Shown here: positions 38,666-46,369 of the stretch, one piece after another
How positions within the stretch are numbered: position 1 is the first letter of the stretch
How the letters are laid out: the number at the start of each line of letters is the position of its first letter
NCBI RefSeq assembly: GCF_916618755.1
Contig: NZ_CAKAKB010000004.1
Location: 186,001-250,000, forward strand
Direction of reading: 5' to 3'
DNA: 64,000 bases
DNA from: Actinotalea sp. Marseille-Q4924
Lineage (GTDB): Bacteria; Actinomycetota; Actinomycetes; Actinomycetales; Cellulomonadaceae
Notes under the pieces: generated by a model
Database searches by the model: none
What the model was told of the DNA's origin: nothing
Seen by the model: only the letters and a program-made list of their open reading frames with translations
Position numbers and translations under genes: made by a program

Positions 38666-38842
38666 CGGAACGCCGAGTCCTGCCGCCGCCCGGGGCCCCT
38701 CACGACATCACGGCAGGAGCGGGGGAACCACCAACGGGCACCACACGGTGTCCTCGGGGTGAAGCCGCAGGACCGTCCTCGGACGGGAGCGCGGCCGGGT
38801 GATCTCCCACCCGAACCCGACAGCTCACCTCGTAGGCGTCCG
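38666..38842 (+). ncRNA. Cyclic di-AMP riboswitch (ydaO-yuaA class)
   Basis: Conserved ydaO elements occur in order: CGCCGAGTCCTGCCG with its partner CGGCAGGAGC, then GGGGGAACCACC, CGGGGTGAAGCC, and the 3' core ACCCGAACCCGACAGCTCAC followed by CTCGTAGGCG. The outer helix pairs CGG-A-ACGCC (38666-38674) with GGCGTCCG (38835-38842). The ribosome site GGAGAGG (38842-38848) directly abuts this helix. In actinobacteria this riboswitch class controls NlpC/P60 and Rpf wall hydrolases, which fits the downstream gene. Confidence 0.92.
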
Positions 38843-38854
38843 GAGAGGTATTAC

Positions 38855-39661
38855 GTGACCGCTACGCCCCAGCGAGCCCGCCACCGCGCGGCCCGCCGCC
38901 CCTCGACCCCCCTGGACGACCTCGCCGGCAACCTGGCGACCGTCAGCCGCCGCTCCGCCGTCGTCGCCGCATCGTCCGGCCTCGTCATGACCATGGCGCT
39001 CCCGGCCTCCGCCGCCCCGGCCGACAGCCCGGCGAACGCGGTCCCCGCCGTCGACGTCAGCGCCCTCACCGCCGAGGCGCGCGCCGCCCTCGCGACGGCC
39101 CCCGCCGTGTCCGTCCCCGCCGACGCGGCGTGGACGTTCAAGGCGCCGCAGATCCAGATCACGGCCAACCCGGAGCCGGAGCCCGAGCCGGAGCCGGAGC
39201 CCGAGCCGGAGCCGGAGCCCCGCCGGACCGAGAGCACGTCGCGGTCCGCCGAGCGCGCCGCTGCCCCGGCCGCCGCTGCCCCGGCCCCGGCCCCGGAGAA
39301 GCCGGCCGCTGCCATCCCCGCGAGCGGCATCGGGTCCGCGGTCATCGAGGCCGCTGCCCGCTACGTCGGCGTGCCGTACGTCTCGGGTGGCACGACGCCC
39401 GACGGCTTCGACTGCTCCGGGTTCACGTCCTACGTGTACGCGCAGGTCGGCATCACGATCCCCCGGACGTCCGCGGAGCAGCGCTACGCCGGCACGGTCG
39501 TCCCGGCGGACCAGCGCCAGCCGGGCGACCTCATCTGGTCCCCTGGCCACATCGGCATCTACGCCGGTGACGGCATGCAGATCGACTCGCCCCGCCCGGG
39601 GAAGACCGTGCAGTTCCGGTCGATCTGGCAGACCAACCCGATCTACATCCGCATCGGCTGA
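38855..39661 (+). CDS. NlpC/P60 family cell-wall endopeptidase (secreted)
   Basis: 268 residues. A signal peptide with a long basic start (about 1-55; SSGLVMTMALPASAAPAD) is followed by an Ala-rich region, a PEPEPE repeat linker (about 108-125), a basic/Ala linker, and a C40 peptidase domain from about residue 152. Catalytic Cys in FDCSGFTSY, His in GHIGIYAGD. It should cleave peptidoglycan stem peptides (D-Glu-mesoDAP or similar bond). GTG 38855 follows the GGAGAGG ribosome site at the foot of the c-di-AMP riboswitch; c-di-AMP therefore probably lowers its expression. Confidence 0.94.
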   Translation: MTATPQRARHRAARRPSTPLDDLAGNLATVSRRSAVVAASSGLVMTMALPASAAPADSPANAVPAVDVSALTAEARAALATAPAVSVPADAAWTFKAPQIQITANPEPEPEPEPEPEPEPEPRRTESTSRSAERAAAPAAAAPAPAPEKPAAAIPASGIGSAVIEAAARYVGVPYVSGGTTPDGFDCSGFTSYVYAQVGITIPRTSAEQRYAGTVVPADQRQPGDLIWSPGHIGIYAGDGMQIDSPRPGKTVQFRSIWQTNPIYIRIG

Positions 39662-39676
39662 CGCTCGCAGCACCGA

Positions 39677-39713
39677 CCGAGAGCCCCGGACCACGACGGT
39701 CCGGGGCTCTCGG
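39677..39713 (+). terminator. Strong hairpin terminator after the NlpC/P60 gene
   Basis: CCGAGAGCCCCGGACC (39677-39692) and GGTCCGGGGCTCTCGG (39698-39713) form a perfect 16-bp stem with a 5-nt loop, 16 nt after the stop codon. Confidence 0.88.
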
Positions 39714-39886
39714 CGTGCCGGGCGTCGCGGGTCGGCGTGGGGCGTCGCCCACCCGTTCACCGACGCCTCCTGAGCCGTTCGCGAGGCACCGCGACCTCGC
39801 GCCCGGTCGCGCAGTACGCTGGCCCCGCTCCACCAGGCGGACCTGGCAGCCGGTCAGGTCCCGGTGCGCTGGTCCCGGAGGCTGCC

Positions 39887-40519
39887 GTGCTACGGACGAC
39901 AGACCGAGTCACGACGGGCGCCGGCGCGCGCCTGGACACCCTTGCCGCCGCGATCCACGCGGCCCGCGAGGAGGCCGACGACGCCGCGGGGGGTGAGCAT
40001 CCGGCCCCACCGTTCGACCCCGGCGGGCTGCCGCGCGCGCTGGTCCTCAACGCGAGCCGCGAGCCGCTGTGCGTCGTCGGCGTGCACCGGGCGGTGTCGC
40101 TGGTGCTGGCCGGCAAGGCGGTCGTGCTGGAGTCGGACGGCCGCGTGCTGCGCTCCGAGCGCATGGCGCTGCCCGTGCCGCACGTCCTGTGCCTCACCCG
40201 GTACGTCCACGTGCCCTACCGCCGGTCGGTGACGCCGACGCGTCGGACGGTGCTCGCGCGCGACGGTCAGCGCTGCGCGTACTGCGCCGGCCCGGCCGAC
40301 ACGGTGGACCACGTCCACCCGCGCTCGCGCGGCGGTCGCCACGTGTGGACGAACGTCGTCGCGGCCTGCTCTCGGTGCAACCACCGCAAGGCCGACCGGT
40401 TGCTGTCCGAGATCGGCTGGCAGCTGCTCGTGACGCCGACGCACCCCCGTGGGCCTGCGGCGGTGCTGGGTGCCTCCGTGCGCCCGCACCCGTCCTGGAT
40501 GGCGTACCTGGCGGCGTAG
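39887..40519 (+). CDS. HNH endonuclease domain protein
   Basis: 210 residues. The N-terminal half (about 50-115) holds the conserved LVLNASREPLCVVGVHRAVSL and VPYRRSVTPTRRTVLARDG seen in actinobacterial HNH proteins of the RNA-metabolism/DUF-like group. The HNH core is CAYCAGPADTVDHVHPRSRGG then CSRCNHRKADR, with two CXXC zinc knuckles. Start GTG 39887 has CGGAGG at 39876-39881; upstream in-frame starts exist. A TACGCT box lies about 67 nt upstream. The family is widespread in actinobacteria, and the biological target is unknown. Confidence 0.85.
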   Translation: MLRTTDRVTTGAGARLDTLAAAIHAAREEADDAAGGEHPAPPFDPGGLPRALVLNASREPLCVVGVHRAVSLVLAGKAVVLESDGRVLRSERMALPVPHVLCLTRYVHVPYRRSVTPTRRTVLARDGQRCAYCAGPADTVDHVHPRSRGGRHVWTNVVAACSRCNHRKADRLLSEIGWQLLVTPTHPRGPAAVLGASVRPHPSWMAYLAA

Positions 40520-40613
40520 CACCGCACCCGCGGGACACTCCGGAGTCGGAAGTTCCCCCGGTACGGTCGTGGCATCGGCAGACTGTGGGCAGGGGCGACC
40601 GGAGGGAGGCACC

Positions 40614-41561
40614 ATGACCGGGAGCGACGTGGTCCTCGTGGGTGTGGACGGCTCGGCGCCCAGCCTGCGCGGCCTGGACTGGGCGGCGGCGCACGCCGCG
40701 GCGCACGGCCACCGGCTGCACCTCGTGTGCGCCTACTCGATCCCCTCGTTCAGCACCGCCGCGCTCGACGGCGGGTACGCCGCCCTCGACGACACCGCCA
40801 TCCAGCAGGGCGCACGCGCCGTGCTCGAGGAGGCGGAGGCGCGGGTCCACCGCAGCGGTGTCCCGGTGACGTCCGACGTCGCGACGGGCGACGCGGCCGC
40901 GGTGCTCATCGAGCTGTCGCGCGGGGCGGCGACCGTCGTCGTCGGCACCCGCGGTCGCGGCGGGTTCGCGGAGCGGCTCCTCGGCACGGTGTCGTCCGCG
41001 CTGCCGGCCCATGCGCACTGCCCGACGGTCGTCGTCCCGTCCCGTCAGCACGCCAGCTCCCGGGGCGAGCCGGTCGCGGGCGGTGCGCCGGTGCGACGGA
41101 TCGTCGTCGGTGTCGACGGCTCGCCCGCGGCCGAGGCGGCGCTCGAGCACGCGATCGTCGAGGCGGAGACCTGGGGGGCGGAGCTCACCGCGGTCGCCGG
41201 CGTGCCGATGGGGACCGGCTCCGGGCTGCTGGCCTGGCTGCCCGCCGCCCAGGACCACGAGCAGGTGCTGCGCGACGTCGCCGAGGGGCTGGACGTCGTC
41301 GTCGACCGGGCCCTGGCCGGGCACCCGGGGCTCCAGGTCCGTCGGCACGTCCTGGACGGCACCGGCGCCGCCCTGCTCACCGAGTTCTCGACGGCCGTCG
41401 ACCTCGTCGTGGTCGGGTCGCGTGGCCGTGGCGGGTTCGCGGGGCTGCTGCTGGGCTCCACGAGCCAGGCCGTGCTCCACCACGCCGTCTGCCCGGTCAT
41501 GGTGGTCCGCGTGCCGGCGCGCGACGACGAGTGGTCGCCGACGGACGTCGGTCGCCGCTGA
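40614..41561 (+). CDS. Tandem-domain universal stress protein
   Basis: 315 residues with two Usp domains (about 1-145 and 160-308). Each carries the ATP-binding motif G-2x-G-9x-G-S/T: GTRGRGGFAERLLGTVSSAL and GSRGRGGFAGLLLGSTSQAV. Each begins VLVGVDGS or IVVGVDGSP. Strong ribosome site GGAGGGAGG ends 4 nt before ATG 40614. The stop codon is part of TGACGTCA that also holds the stop of the convergent Lrp gene (2 nt gap). Confidence 0.93.
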   Translation: MTGSDVVLVGVDGSAPSLRGLDWAAAHAAAHGHRLHLVCAYSIPSFSTAALDGGYAALDDTAIQQGARAVLEEAEARVHRSGVPVTSDVATGDAAAVLIELSRGAATVVVGTRGRGGFAERLLGTVSSALPAHAHCPTVVVPSRQHASSRGEPVAGGAPVRRIVVGVDGSPAAEAALEHAIVEAETWGAELTAVAGVPMGTGSGLLAWLPAAQDHEQVLRDVAEGLDVVVDRALAGHPGLQVRRHVLDGTGAALLTEFSTAVDLVVVGSRGRGGFAGLLLGSTSQAVLHHAVCPVMVVRVPARDDEWSPTDVGRR

Positions 41562-41563
41562 CG

Positions 41564-42037
41564 TCAGGACGTCGTGCGGGGTGTGTCCGGGCGGCGGACC
41601 AGGGGGGTGAGCACGATGGTCGAGCGCGTGCGCAGCACGAACGGCTCGGCGGCGATGCGCTCGACGACGGTGTCGAGGTGGCGGACGTCGTGGGCCCGGA
41701 CGTGCACGAGCGCGTCCGCCTCGCCGGTCACGGTGCTCGCCGCGACGATCTCGGGGTAGCGCTCGAAGGCCTCCCGCATCGTCGCCGGCCGCGTCGCGCC
41801 GGTGCAGTAGACCTCGACGTGGGCCTCCGTGGCCCAGCCGAGCGACGCCGGGTCGAGCCGGACCGTGAAGCCGTCGATGACACCACGGGCCAGCAGGCGG
41901 TCGACGCGACGCTTGACCGCCGGGGCGGAGAGGTTCACGACCGCACCGATCCGCGCGAAGCTCGCGCGGGCGTCGAGGCCGAGCTGGTCCAGGATCGCCA
42001 GGTCGGTGCGGTCGAGCAGCGGCGCGTCCTCGGGCAT
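41564..42037 (-). CDS. Lrp/AsnC-family transcriptional regulator
   Basis: 157 residues. N-terminal HTH: LLDRTDLAILDQLGLDARAS then FARIGAVVNLSAPAVKRRVDRLLARGVIDGFT. The C-terminal RAM ligand domain holds GWATEAHVEVYCTGATRPAT and VTGEADALVHVRAHD. It lies directly downstream of ddaH-rocD on the same strand, so it probably senses arginine or ornithine and controls that operon, and itself. The 254-bp gap before it contains tandem hairpins. Confidence 0.92.
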   Translation of the reverse strand: MPEDAPLLDRTDLAILDQLGLDARASFARIGAVVNLSAPAVKRRVDRLLARGVIDGFTVRLDPASLGWATEAHVEVYCTGATRPATMREAFERYPEIVAASTVTGEADALVHVRAHDVRHLDTVVERIAAEPFVLRTRSTIVLTPLVRRPDTPRTTS

Positions 42038-42128
42038 GGGCTCAGCATGCCCGAGGACGCGCGGTGTGCGGCCTCCGCACGGCTCGGCGCGGCGCCGCCG
42101 TGGGCGTTCGCCCCCTCACGCCGGTCGC

Positions 42129-42189
42129 GGCCGGGAGGCGTCCGACCCTCCCGCCCGTCCGGGCCGGGAGGCGTTCGACCCCTCCCGCC
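42129..42189 (-). terminator. Tandem 27-28-bp hairpin units after rocD
   Basis: Two near-identical units begin at 42129 and 42162, 33 bp apart: GGCCGGGAGGCGTCCGACCC continuing to 42155, and a copy with two changes to 42189. Each folds as GGGAGG-loop-CCTCCC. They lie about 100-160 nt beyond the rocD stop and upstream of the Lrp gene. A tandem terminator is the simplest reading; they might also be regulator sites. The rest of 42038-42291 shows no gene. Confidence 0.6.
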
Positions 42190-42291
42190 GGCCGCGGTTC
42201 TCGACGTCTCGGCGATCGGCGTCGCAGAAACGTCGAAGAGTGCGACTGTCAGCAGGCGATCGTCAGGAGGGCTATCCGTGGAGGGCTGGGC

Positions 42292-43527
42292 TCAGCGGAG
42301 GGCGTCGGCCAGCTGGTCGAGGGCCCAGTCGAGGTCCTCGAGCGACACGACCAGGGGCGGGGCGATCCGCACCGTCTGCCCGTGCGTGTCCTTGACGAGG
42401 ACGCGCCGCTCGAGCAGCCGCTCGCTGACCTCGCGACCGGTCCCGCGAGCCGGGTCCACGTCCACCCCGGCCCACAGCCCCGCGACGCGGTAGCCGACGA
42501 GGAGACCCTCCTCGACCATGGCCACGAGGCGGTGCTCGAGGTGCTCCCCGAGCTCGCGCGCCCGCGCCTGGTGCTCGCCGGTCTCCAGCAGGTCCACGAC
42601 GGCCAGCGCGACGGCGCAGGCCAGGGGGTTGCCCCCGAACGTCGACCCGTGCGTCCCGGGCGTCAGCACCGCCAGCACGTCCCGGCGGCCGACGACGGCG
42701 CTCACCGGCACGACGCCGCCGCCGAGCGCCTTGCCCAGCGTCACGAGGTCCGGCTTGACGCCCGCGCGCTCGCACGCGAGCGTCGCGCCGGTGCGGCCGA
42801 GGCCGGACTGGATCTCGTCCGCGACGAAGAGCACGTCGTGCTCGTCGCACAGCGCCCGTACGGTCGCGAGGTACCCCTCCGGGGGCACGATGACACCGGC
42901 CTCGCCCTGCACCGGCTCGAGGAGCACGGCGACCGTCGTCTCGTCGATCGCCGCCGCGAGGGCCGCCGCGTCGCCGTAGGGCACGACGCGGAAGCCGGGC
43001 GCGAACGGGCCGAAGCCGCTCCGGGCGTCGTCGTCGGTGGAGAAGGAGACGATGGTCGTGGTGCGGCCGTGGAAGTTGTCCGCTGCGACGACGATCGTCG
43101 CCTGACCGTCCGGCACGCCCTTGACCTCGTAGCCCCACTTCCGGGCCGTCTTGACCACCGTCTCCACGGCCTCGGCTCCCGTGTTCATGGGCAGCACAAG
43201 GACGCCGTCGGGCGCCGCGAGGAGCGGCTCGAGGAGTCGAGCGAGGCGGGTGGCGAACGGGGCGAGGAGGTCGTGGTCGAACGCCCGTGAGGTGAGCGTC
43301 AGCCGGTCGAGCTGGGCGTGCGCGGCCGCGACGAGGTGCGGGTGGCGGTGACCGAAGTTCAGCGCCGAGTAGCCGGACAGCAGGTCCAGGTACTCGCGCC
43401 CGTCGGTGTCCCGGACCCACGCGCCCTCGCCGGAGGCCAGGACGACGGGCAGCGGGTGGTAGTTGTGCGCGAGGTGGTCGTGCACGGTGCCGTCCGTCTC
43501 GGAGGTGTGCTGGACGTCGAGGCTCAT
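42292..43527 (-). CDS. rocD: Ornithine aminotransferase
   Basis: PLP enzyme transferring the delta-amino group of ornithine to 2-oxoglutarate, giving glutamate-5-semialdehyde. 411 residues, class III. The LDLLSGYSALNFGHRHPHLV start, MNTGAEAVETVVKTARKWGY, DEIQSGLGRTG and the PLP lysine in PDLVTLGKALGGGVVPVSAV are all OAT features. ATG 43527 overlaps the ddaH stop (ATGA). With DdaH it forms an arginine/methylarginine degradation unit. Confidence 0.95.
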   Translation of the reverse strand: MSLDVQHTSETDGTVHDHLAHNYHPLPVVLASGEGAWVRDTDGREYLDLLSGYSALNFGHRHPHLVAAAHAQLDRLTLTSRAFDHDLLAPFATRLARLLEPLLAAPDGVLVLPMNTGAEAVETVVKTARKWGYEVKGVPDGQATIVVAADNFHGRTTTIVSFSTDDDARSGFGPFAPGFRVVPYGDAAALAAAIDETTVAVLLEPVQGEAGVIVPPEGYLATVRALCDEHDVLFVADEIQSGLGRTGATLACERAGVKPDLVTLGKALGGGVVPVSAVVGRRDVLAVLTPGTHGSTFGGNPLACAVALAVVDLLETGEHQARARELGEHLEHRLVAMVEEGLLVGYRVAGLWAGVDVDPARGTGREVSERLLERRVLVKDTHGQTVRIAPPLVVSLEDLDWALDQLADALR

Positions 43528-44378
43528 CGGGACTCCCGGATCTCCAGGGTGCAGCACTTGGCGCCGCCGCCGCCCTTGAGCAGCTCGCTGGTGTCCACGG
43601 CGTGCGGCTCGAACCCGCGCGCGCGCAGCTCGGCGGCGAGGTCGACGGCTCCCGGGGCGAGGACCACGCGGCGGCCGTCCGAGACGGCGTTGAGGCCGAG
43701 GGCGTCGGCGTCACGGTCGGTCGCGATGATCGCGTCGGAGTACATCGCGGCGAGGAGGGTGCGCGACTCCTCGGAGAACGCCGCCGGGTAGTAGGCGACG
43801 AGCGGGTGCGACGCGTCGCTGTCCAGCACCGCCAGGGCGGTGTCGAGGTGGTAGTAGTGCGGGTTCACCAGCTCCAGGCTGACGACCTCGCGGCCGACCA
43901 GCTCCGCCAGCTCGCCGTGCGAGGCGCGGTCCGTGCGGAAGCCGTAGCCGGCCAGCAGGACGTCGCCGACGGCGAGGATGTCGCCCTCGCCCTCGTTGAT
44001 CTCGCGGGCGGTGCGGGTGGTGAAGCCGGCGTCGGCGAACCACTGCTCGTAGGCCGGGCCCTCGGGGGCGCGCTCGGCGTAGCGGAACCGCGCCGAGTAC
44101 ACGACGCCGTCGACGACGGTCGCGCCGTTGGCCGCATAGACCATGTCGGGCAGGCCCGGGATCGGGTCGATGAGGTCCACCGCGTGGCCCCAGTCGAGGT
44201 ACGTGCGGTAGAGCGTCTCCCACTGCTGGACGGCCAGGTCACGGTCGGTGAACCGGGTGACGTCCATCCACGGGTTGATCTCGTAGCTGACGGTGTAGTG
44301 CTCCGGCCGGCACATCAGGTAGCGGCGCGGCGTGCTGGCGCGCTCGACGGTGGCGGTCGCGGTGAGGGTCTCGGTCAT
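43524..44378 (-). CDS. ddaH: Dimethylargininase (amidinotransferase superfamily)
   Basis: Hydrolyses N-methylated arginines (or related guanidines) to citrulline and an amine. 284 residues with the pentein fold. MCRPEHYTVSYEINPWMD near the start, AANGATVVDG, NEGEGDILAVGD, NPHYYHLDTALAVLD with the catalytic His, and the catalytic Cys in GGGGAKCCTLEI (Cys275 or 276). It heads the operon; ATG 44378 has GGAGG at a good distance. The upstream 228 bp hold a -10 TAGCCT (44462-44457) and two repeated boxes. Substrate choice is not decided by sequence alone; the rocD neighbour supports arginine catabolism. Confidence 0.87.
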   Translation of the reverse strand: MTETLTATATVERASTPRRYLMCRPEHYTVSYEINPWMDVTRFTDRDLAVQQWETLYRTYLDWGHAVDLIDPIPGLPDMVYAANGATVVDGVVYSARFRYAERAPEGPAYEQWFADAGFTTRTAREINEGEGDILAVGDVLLAGYGFRTDRASHGELAELVGREVVSLELVNPHYYHLDTALAVLDSDASHPLVAYYPAAFSEESRTLLAAMYSDAIIATDRDADALGLNAVSDGRRVVLAPGAVDLAAELRARGFEPHAVDTSELLKGGGGAKCCTLEIRESR

Positions 44379-44508
44379 GCGGGCGTCCTCCGGGTCTCGG
44401 GGGGCACTCGCGGCGCAGCGCCGGGTGGTCGCCGCAGGCCGTCTGGTGCTGTGTCGAGGCTAGGGCCGAAAGTCCCGGACGGCCGGGTGGCGACGCTGCG
44501 CGTGACCA

Positions 44509-44553
44509 GGCGAAACGTTGCGTCGTGCGTCGTCGTTGTGGCGATTCGTTGCG
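44509..44553. promoter_or_regulatory. Two 14-bp boxes upstream of ddaH-rocD
   Basis: GGCGAAACGTTGCG (44509-44522) and GGCGATTCGTTGCG (44540-44553) differ at two bases and begin 31 bp apart, three helical turns. They lie about 50-90 bp upstream of the ddaH -10 box (44462-44457), the position expected for an activator such as the Lrp-type protein encoded downstream. Confidence 0.58.
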
Positions 44554-44606
44554 CGGCGGTCAGCCGGGAGTGGGAGCGGGCCGCGGCGGGCCGACGGGTC
44601 GAACCC

Positions 44607-45179
44607 TCAGCGGGTGAGCTCGGCGTCGACGCGACGCAGGGCGTAGGTCACCATCGCGGCGAGCACCGGGCGCAGGATCGGGGCGGTCAGACCCGCCGGC
44701 AGACCGCGCAGGTGGACGCGCTCGACCCACGCGGCCTCGCAGGTGTCCGGCCCCAGAGGGCGGACCTGGACCTCGGCCGTCCCCAGGAGGACCGGACCGA
44801 GCTTCCGGTAGACCGCGGTGCCGACGGTCCCGGGCCCGTTCTCGTCGGTGTGCGGCGGGACCGAGCGCACCACCGCCATGCGGTCGACGACGCCCGGCGC
44901 ACCTCGCGTCGCGAACGGCCCGCTGACCGCGGTGAAGACGGCGCCGACGGGCAGGCTCGCGGCGGCGTCCATGCGGGTCATCGGGATCCACCGGACGTGG
45001 TTGCGCATGTCCGTGAGGAGCACCCACGCGTCCTCGGCGCGCAGCGGCAGCACGCGCCGGGCCACGGCGGCGCGGGAGCGCGGTGCGTCGTCGTCGGCGG
45101 GGAGGCGAGGGGCGTCGTCGTCGGTCGTCGCGACCGCCAGGGCCGGGGTGGCGCGGCGGGACATCAGGACGGGCCTCAT
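44607..45179 (-). CDS. SRPBCC (START-like) family protein
   Basis: About 190 residues. After a loose 40-residue N terminus comes the START-like barrel: ARRVLPLRAEDAWVLLTDMR, NHVRWIPMTRMDAA, CEAAWVERVHLRGLPAGLTA, and a long C-terminal helix APILRPVLAAMVTYALRRVD. SRPBCC proteins bind hydrophobic ligands in a helix-grip pocket; ligand unknown. ATG 45179 has GAGG upstream; ATG 45164 is an alternative. Divergent from the aldo/keto reductase gene. Confidence 0.82.
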   Translation of the reverse strand: MRPVLMSRRATPALAVATTDDDAPRLPADDDAPRSRAAVARRVLPLRAEDAWVLLTDMRNHVRWIPMTRMDAAASLPVGAVFTAVSGPFATRGAPGVVDRMAVVRSVPPHTDENGPGTVGTAVYRKLGPVLLGTAEVQVRPLGPDTCEAAWVERVHLRGLPAGLTAPILRPVLAAMVTYALRRVDAELTR

Positions 45180-45310
45180 GGGTGACCTCGCGGGCTCGGG
45201 AGCGGTGCGTGGCGGCTGGTGCGGGTGGGTGCCGACGGGTGCCGGCGGACGCGACGGACGGGAACGGTTGCCGCGTCGGACCTGCGCCGACGGTAGTAGC
45301 GTCGCACGAC

Positions 45311-46297
45311 ATGGAGACACGTGTGCTGGGACGGACGGGCCGGGACGTCACGGTCGTCGGGCTGGGCTGCTGGCAGCTCGGGGCCGACTGGGGAGACGTC
45401 GGGGACGAGCAGGCGATGGAGATCCTGGGGGCGGCCGTCGACGCCGGCGTGACCTTCCTCGACACGGCGGACGTCTACGGCGACGGGCGGTCGGAGCGGT
45501 TCGTCGGCCGGCTGCTGCGCGAGCGTCCCGACGCCGGGCTCGTCGTGGCGACGAAGATGGGGCGCCGGTCGGACCCGCACGTGCCCGAGGCGTACACGCT
45601 CGACGCGATGCGGGCGTGGACGGACCGGTCGCGGGAGAACCTCGGCGTCGACACGCTCGACCTCACGCAGCTGCACTGCCCGCCCACGCCGGTGTACTCG
45701 CGTGACGACGTCTACGACGCGCTGGACACGCTCGTGCAGGAGGGGCGGATCGCCGCGTACGGGGTGTCCGTCGAGACCGTCGACGAGGCGCTGACCGCGA
45801 TTGCCCGGCCGAATGTGGCGAGCGTGCAGATCATCCTCAACGCGTTCCGGCGCAAGCCGCTGGAGGAGGTGCTCCCGGCCGCCGTGGAGGCGGGCGTGGG
45901 GATCATCGCGCGGGTGCCGCTGGCGAGCGGGCTGCTGTCGGGGAAGTTCGACGAGAGCACGCAGTTCGCCGCGGACGACCACCGCACGTACAACCGCGGC
46001 GGGGACGCGTTCGACGTCGGCGAGACCTTCGCCGGGGTGCCGTACGAGGTGGGCGTCCGGGCGGCGCGCGAGGTGGCGGCGCTGACGCCGGACGGTGCGA
46101 CGACGGCGCAGCTCGCGCTCCGCTGGATCATCGACCAGCCGGGCGTCACGACGGTCATCCCGGGCGCCAGCCGCCCCGAGCAGGCGCGGGCCAACGCGGC
46201 CGCCGCCGACCTGCCGCCGCTGACCGCCGAGCAGCAGGACGAGCTGCGGCGCATCTACGACGAGCGCATCCGGGAGCACGTGCACGGGCGCTGGTGA
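45311..46297 (+). CDS. Aldo/keto reductase
   Basis: NADPH-dependent oxidoreductase, 328 residues, TIM barrel. Catalytic Asp and Tyr in FLDTADVYGDGRSE, Lys in VVATKMGRR, His in LTQLHCPP. The C-terminal cofactor block is VTTVIPGASRPEQARANAAA. It resembles the YhdN/general stress AKR group. Substrate unknown. TAGCGT (45297-45302) lies 8 nt before ATG 45311. Convergent with the next gene through a hairpin. Confidence 0.93.
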   Translation: METRVLGRTGRDVTVVGLGCWQLGADWGDVGDEQAMEILGAAVDAGVTFLDTADVYGDGRSERFVGRLLRERPDAGLVVATKMGRRSDPHVPEAYTLDAMRAWTDRSRENLGVDTLDLTQLHCPPTPVYSRDDVYDALDTLVQEGRIAAYGVSVETVDEALTAIARPNVASVQIILNAFRRKPLEEVLPAAVEAGVGIIARVPLASGLLSGKFDESTQFAADDHRTYNRGGDAFDVGETFAGVPYEVGVRAAREVAALTPDGATTAQLALRWIIDQPGVTTVIPGASRPEQARANAAAADLPPLTAEQQDELRRIYDERIREHVHGRW

Positions 46298-46303
46298 GCG
46301 GGT

Positions 46304-46334
46304 GCCCGGTGGCGCCGTGGGGCGGCCACCGGGC
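46304..46334. terminator. Bidirectional hairpin terminator
   Basis: GCCCGGTGGC (46304-46313) pairs with GCCACCGGGC (46325-46334). It lies between the convergent aldo/keto reductase gene (stop 46297) and the minus-strand gene ending at 46366. Confidence 0.75.
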
Positions 46335-46340
46335 GCGGCG

Positions 46341-46369
46341 GGTCAGGTGCGGGTCAGGTGCGGGGTCAG
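46341..46369. repeat. 11-bp tandem repeat over a stop codon
   Basis: GGTCAGGTGCG occurs at 46341-46351 and 46352-46362, and a third, partial copy (GGTCAGTGGCG) begins one base later. The TCA in the third is the minus-strand stop codon of the gene ending at 46366, so the stop region is repeated beyond the gene. Confidence 0.85.
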
